43,669 nt of DNA from Candidatus Gastranaerophilales bacterium (GTDB taxonomy: Bacteria > Cyanobacteriota > Vampirovibrionia > Gastranaerophilales > Gastranaerophilaceae). Numbering within the stretch: the first letter of the stretch is position 1; the number at the start of each line of letters is the position of its first letter. Location of the stretch: contig CALVAL010000008.1 in NCBI GenBank assembly GCA_944325535.1, positions 1-43,669 on the forward strand, written 5' to 3'. A program made the position numbers and the translations under genes. The notes beneath the pieces are model-generated. The model searched no databases. It was not told the origin of the DNA and was given only the letters and a program-made list of their open reading frames with translations. This document shows positions 42,847 through 43,669 of the stretch, one piece after another.

Positions 42847-42881
42847 AAAAAAGACCCTTTAAAAAGAGCCTAAAAAGCAAT
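42847..42881 (-). terminator. Terminator-like hairpin ahead of the winged-helix gene
   Basis: On the minus strand GGCTCTTT pairs with AAAGGGTC (42853-42870, two G-U pairs) and is followed by TTTTTT (42847-42852). An outer ATTGCTT/AAGCAAT pair (42833-42839 and 42875-42881) embraces it. It lies 28 nt before the start of the gene it would precede, so it could be an attenuator or the end of a separate RNA. Confidence 0.5.
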
Positions 42882-42913
42882 TAACTTAAAATAACACACA
42901 GCTATGCTACTAC

Positions 42914-42971
42914 TTCGCAAAATTTTTGGGGGATAAATGTCCAATATATTGCTACTCCCTGCTATAGCGAA
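42914..42971. ncRNA. Structured RNA candidate in the 42820-43085 spacer
   Basis: Three nested helices: TTCGC (42914-42918) with GCGAA (42967-42971); GGGGG (42928-42932) with CTCCC (42955-42959, one G-U on the plus strand or one A-C mismatch on the minus); and the palindrome CAATATATTG (42942-42951). Near-repeats of AGTAGCA flank it. It is less AT-rich than its surroundings. Strand is uncertain: the G-U favours plus, the downstream terminator-like hairpin favours minus. No match to a known riboswitch class was recognised. Confidence 0.45.
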
Positions 42972-43072
42972 TAAAATCTTAACTTCACAGGAGATGTGCA
43001 TAACATCAATTATATTATTATTTATAATCTAAAAAAACATGCAAAAATTAATTTTTTTTTAATGATTTATTG

Positions 43073-43078
43073 TATAAT
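43073..43078 (+). promoter_or_regulatory. -10 box immediately upstream of the nuclease gene
   Basis: Perfect TATAAT ending 7 nt before the ATG, with no ribosome-binding site between. A start of transcription 7 nt downstream would fall on the start codon, giving a leaderless mRNA. Confidence 0.5.
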
Positions 43079-43085
43079 ACCTTCT

Positions 43086-43669
43086 ATGAAAAGATTTAAT
43101 ATATTACTGTTTTTGATTTGTTTTTCTTGCAATATTATAAATGCTAAACCTGAAATACATAAAGTAATAAAAGTTATTGATGGCGATACGGTCTATGTTG
43201 ATTTTAATGATAATGGTATAGCTGAACAAGATGAGAAAGTCAGAATAAATGGAGTTGACACATTTGAGACTAAGCCTAGCGTATTTTTGGATTACCAAAT
43301 GAAAAATTATGAGCTGACTCAAAAAGAAGCTTTGGGACTCGGATATTTAGGAAAAGAATTTGCAAAAAAAGAATTGTTGAATAAATCAGTAAGAGCAGAA
43401 TATACAGCCGAGAGACAATTTGATAAGAATAATCGACATTTGATGTCTATTTATTATGACTGTAACAGACTGGGTAAATGTAAAAATTATGAACGAGAAC
43501 TATTAAAATCAGGGCTTGCTACAGTTTTCGATAAGTCAAATATTGCAGACGAGCTAAGAGCTTATGAAAATTTAGATAAGGTAATATCGAATGCAAAAAA
43601 AGCAAATAAGCTTGATTTAGTAGTACTTAATAAAAAGAATGGCAAATATCACAAAACCTCTTGTGAATA
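43086..43669 (+). CDS. Secreted thermonuclease (SNase family), 3' end outside window
   Basis: Partial gene, 194 codons visible; the window ends inside the next codon. Signal peptide about 1-20 (KRFNILLFLICFSCNIINA). The SNase core KVIKVIDGDTVYV ... VRINGVDTFETK keeps the catalytic trio Arg53, Glu61 and Arg117 (DKNNRHLMSIYY). An insertion at 39-50 (DFNDNGIAEQDE) fits a calcium EF-hand loop, fitting a Ca-dependent nuclease. The tail GKYHKTSC resembles the His-Cys C-terminal motif found on some secreted nucleases. Likely extracellular DNA/RNA degradation. Confidence 0.9.
   Translation, partial: MKRFNILLFLICFSCNIINAKPEIHKVIKVIDGDTVYVDFNDNGIAEQDEKVRINGVDTFETKPSVFLDYQMKNYELTQKEALGLGYLGKEFAKKELLNKSVRAEYTAERQFDKNNRHLMSIYYDCNRLGKCKNYERELLKSGLATVFDKSNIADELRAYENLDKVISNAKKANKLDLVVLNKKNGKYHKTSCE

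Noticed and set aside
42870-43001. 43-codon minus-strand frame in the spacer before the winged-helix gene
   Set aside because: No ribosome-binding site, it spans the nested helices and ends inside the terminator-like hairpin; structure explains the sequence better.
42820-43085. Known riboswitch class (T-box, Mn, cobalamin, TPP, glnA RNA)
   Set aside because: I looked for their conserved cores and found only a partial GGGAGTAGC-like match; not enough to name a class.

Overview
The window is a strongly AT-rich bacterial chromosome segment with no phage structural genes, no insertion sequences and no CRISPR array. I read it as a non-photosynthetic relative of Cyanobacteria, most likely a gut Gastranaerophilales (Melainabacteria/Vampirovibrionia) genome. 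The reasons are a clear homologue of the cyanobacterial clock-input protein LdpA without any photosynthesis gene, heptameric tandem repeats between ribosomal genes that recall cyanobacterial STRR repeats, a fermentative gene set, and several lineage-type hypothetical proteins sharing a short N-terminal motif. The taxonomic call is inference from content, not from a marker search.

Layout. 1-2041 (minus): infA-rpmJ-rpsM-rpsK-rpsD, the distal part of the spc/alpha ribosomal cluster; rpmJ is only 37 codons. 2042-3000: the operon promoter, a terminator and a lipoprotein-like gene. 3118-4908 (plus): ychF and a predicted zinc phospholipase C-type protein. 4889-6164: a divergent regulatory unit, a self-cleaving S24 (CI/LexA-like) repressor facing two small translationally coupled genes. 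6211-9014: trkA-trkH potassium uptake. 9408-10964: def-fmt. 10966-14088 (minus): a TPR lipoprotein and dusB. 14100-14670: a ribbon-helix-helix gene and a probable small RNA. 14674-17229: an 851-residue lineage-type protein. 17342-19659 (minus): a pyruvate/indolepyruvate decarboxylase overlapping gmk. 19758-24404: an acyltransferase-3 protein, rsmG with a TPR ATPase, and plsY. 24492-26183 (minus): an alpha-glucan phosphorylase-like protein lacking the PLP lysine.

26729-33250 (minus) is one nitrogen/serine block: gdhA-ldpA-HAD phosphatase, then a class V aminotransferase, serA and serB. Glutamate dehydrogenase supplies the amino donor and the aminotransferase probably does the SerC step, so 3-phosphoglycerate can be turned into serine. 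33330-35434: a Y-family polymerase with a small partner and a GNAT-like protein. 35495-41394: a small secreted protein, pepA, tRNA-Val(UAC), an MmcQ/YjbR protein, a divergent Dxs-like enzyme, a cupin, a tagged hypothetical and a flavodoxin-type reductase. 41446-43669: a winged-helix protein, a structured non-coding interval, and a secreted thermonuclease that runs off the right edge.

Points most worth attention: the N-terminal motif shared by five otherwise unrelated proteins; the LdpA homologue fused into a glutamate dehydrogenase operon; two enzymes (GlgP-like and Dxs-like) that keep their fold motifs but lose family-defining residues; the S24 repressor module; and two RNA candidates (14205-14303 and 42847-43001).
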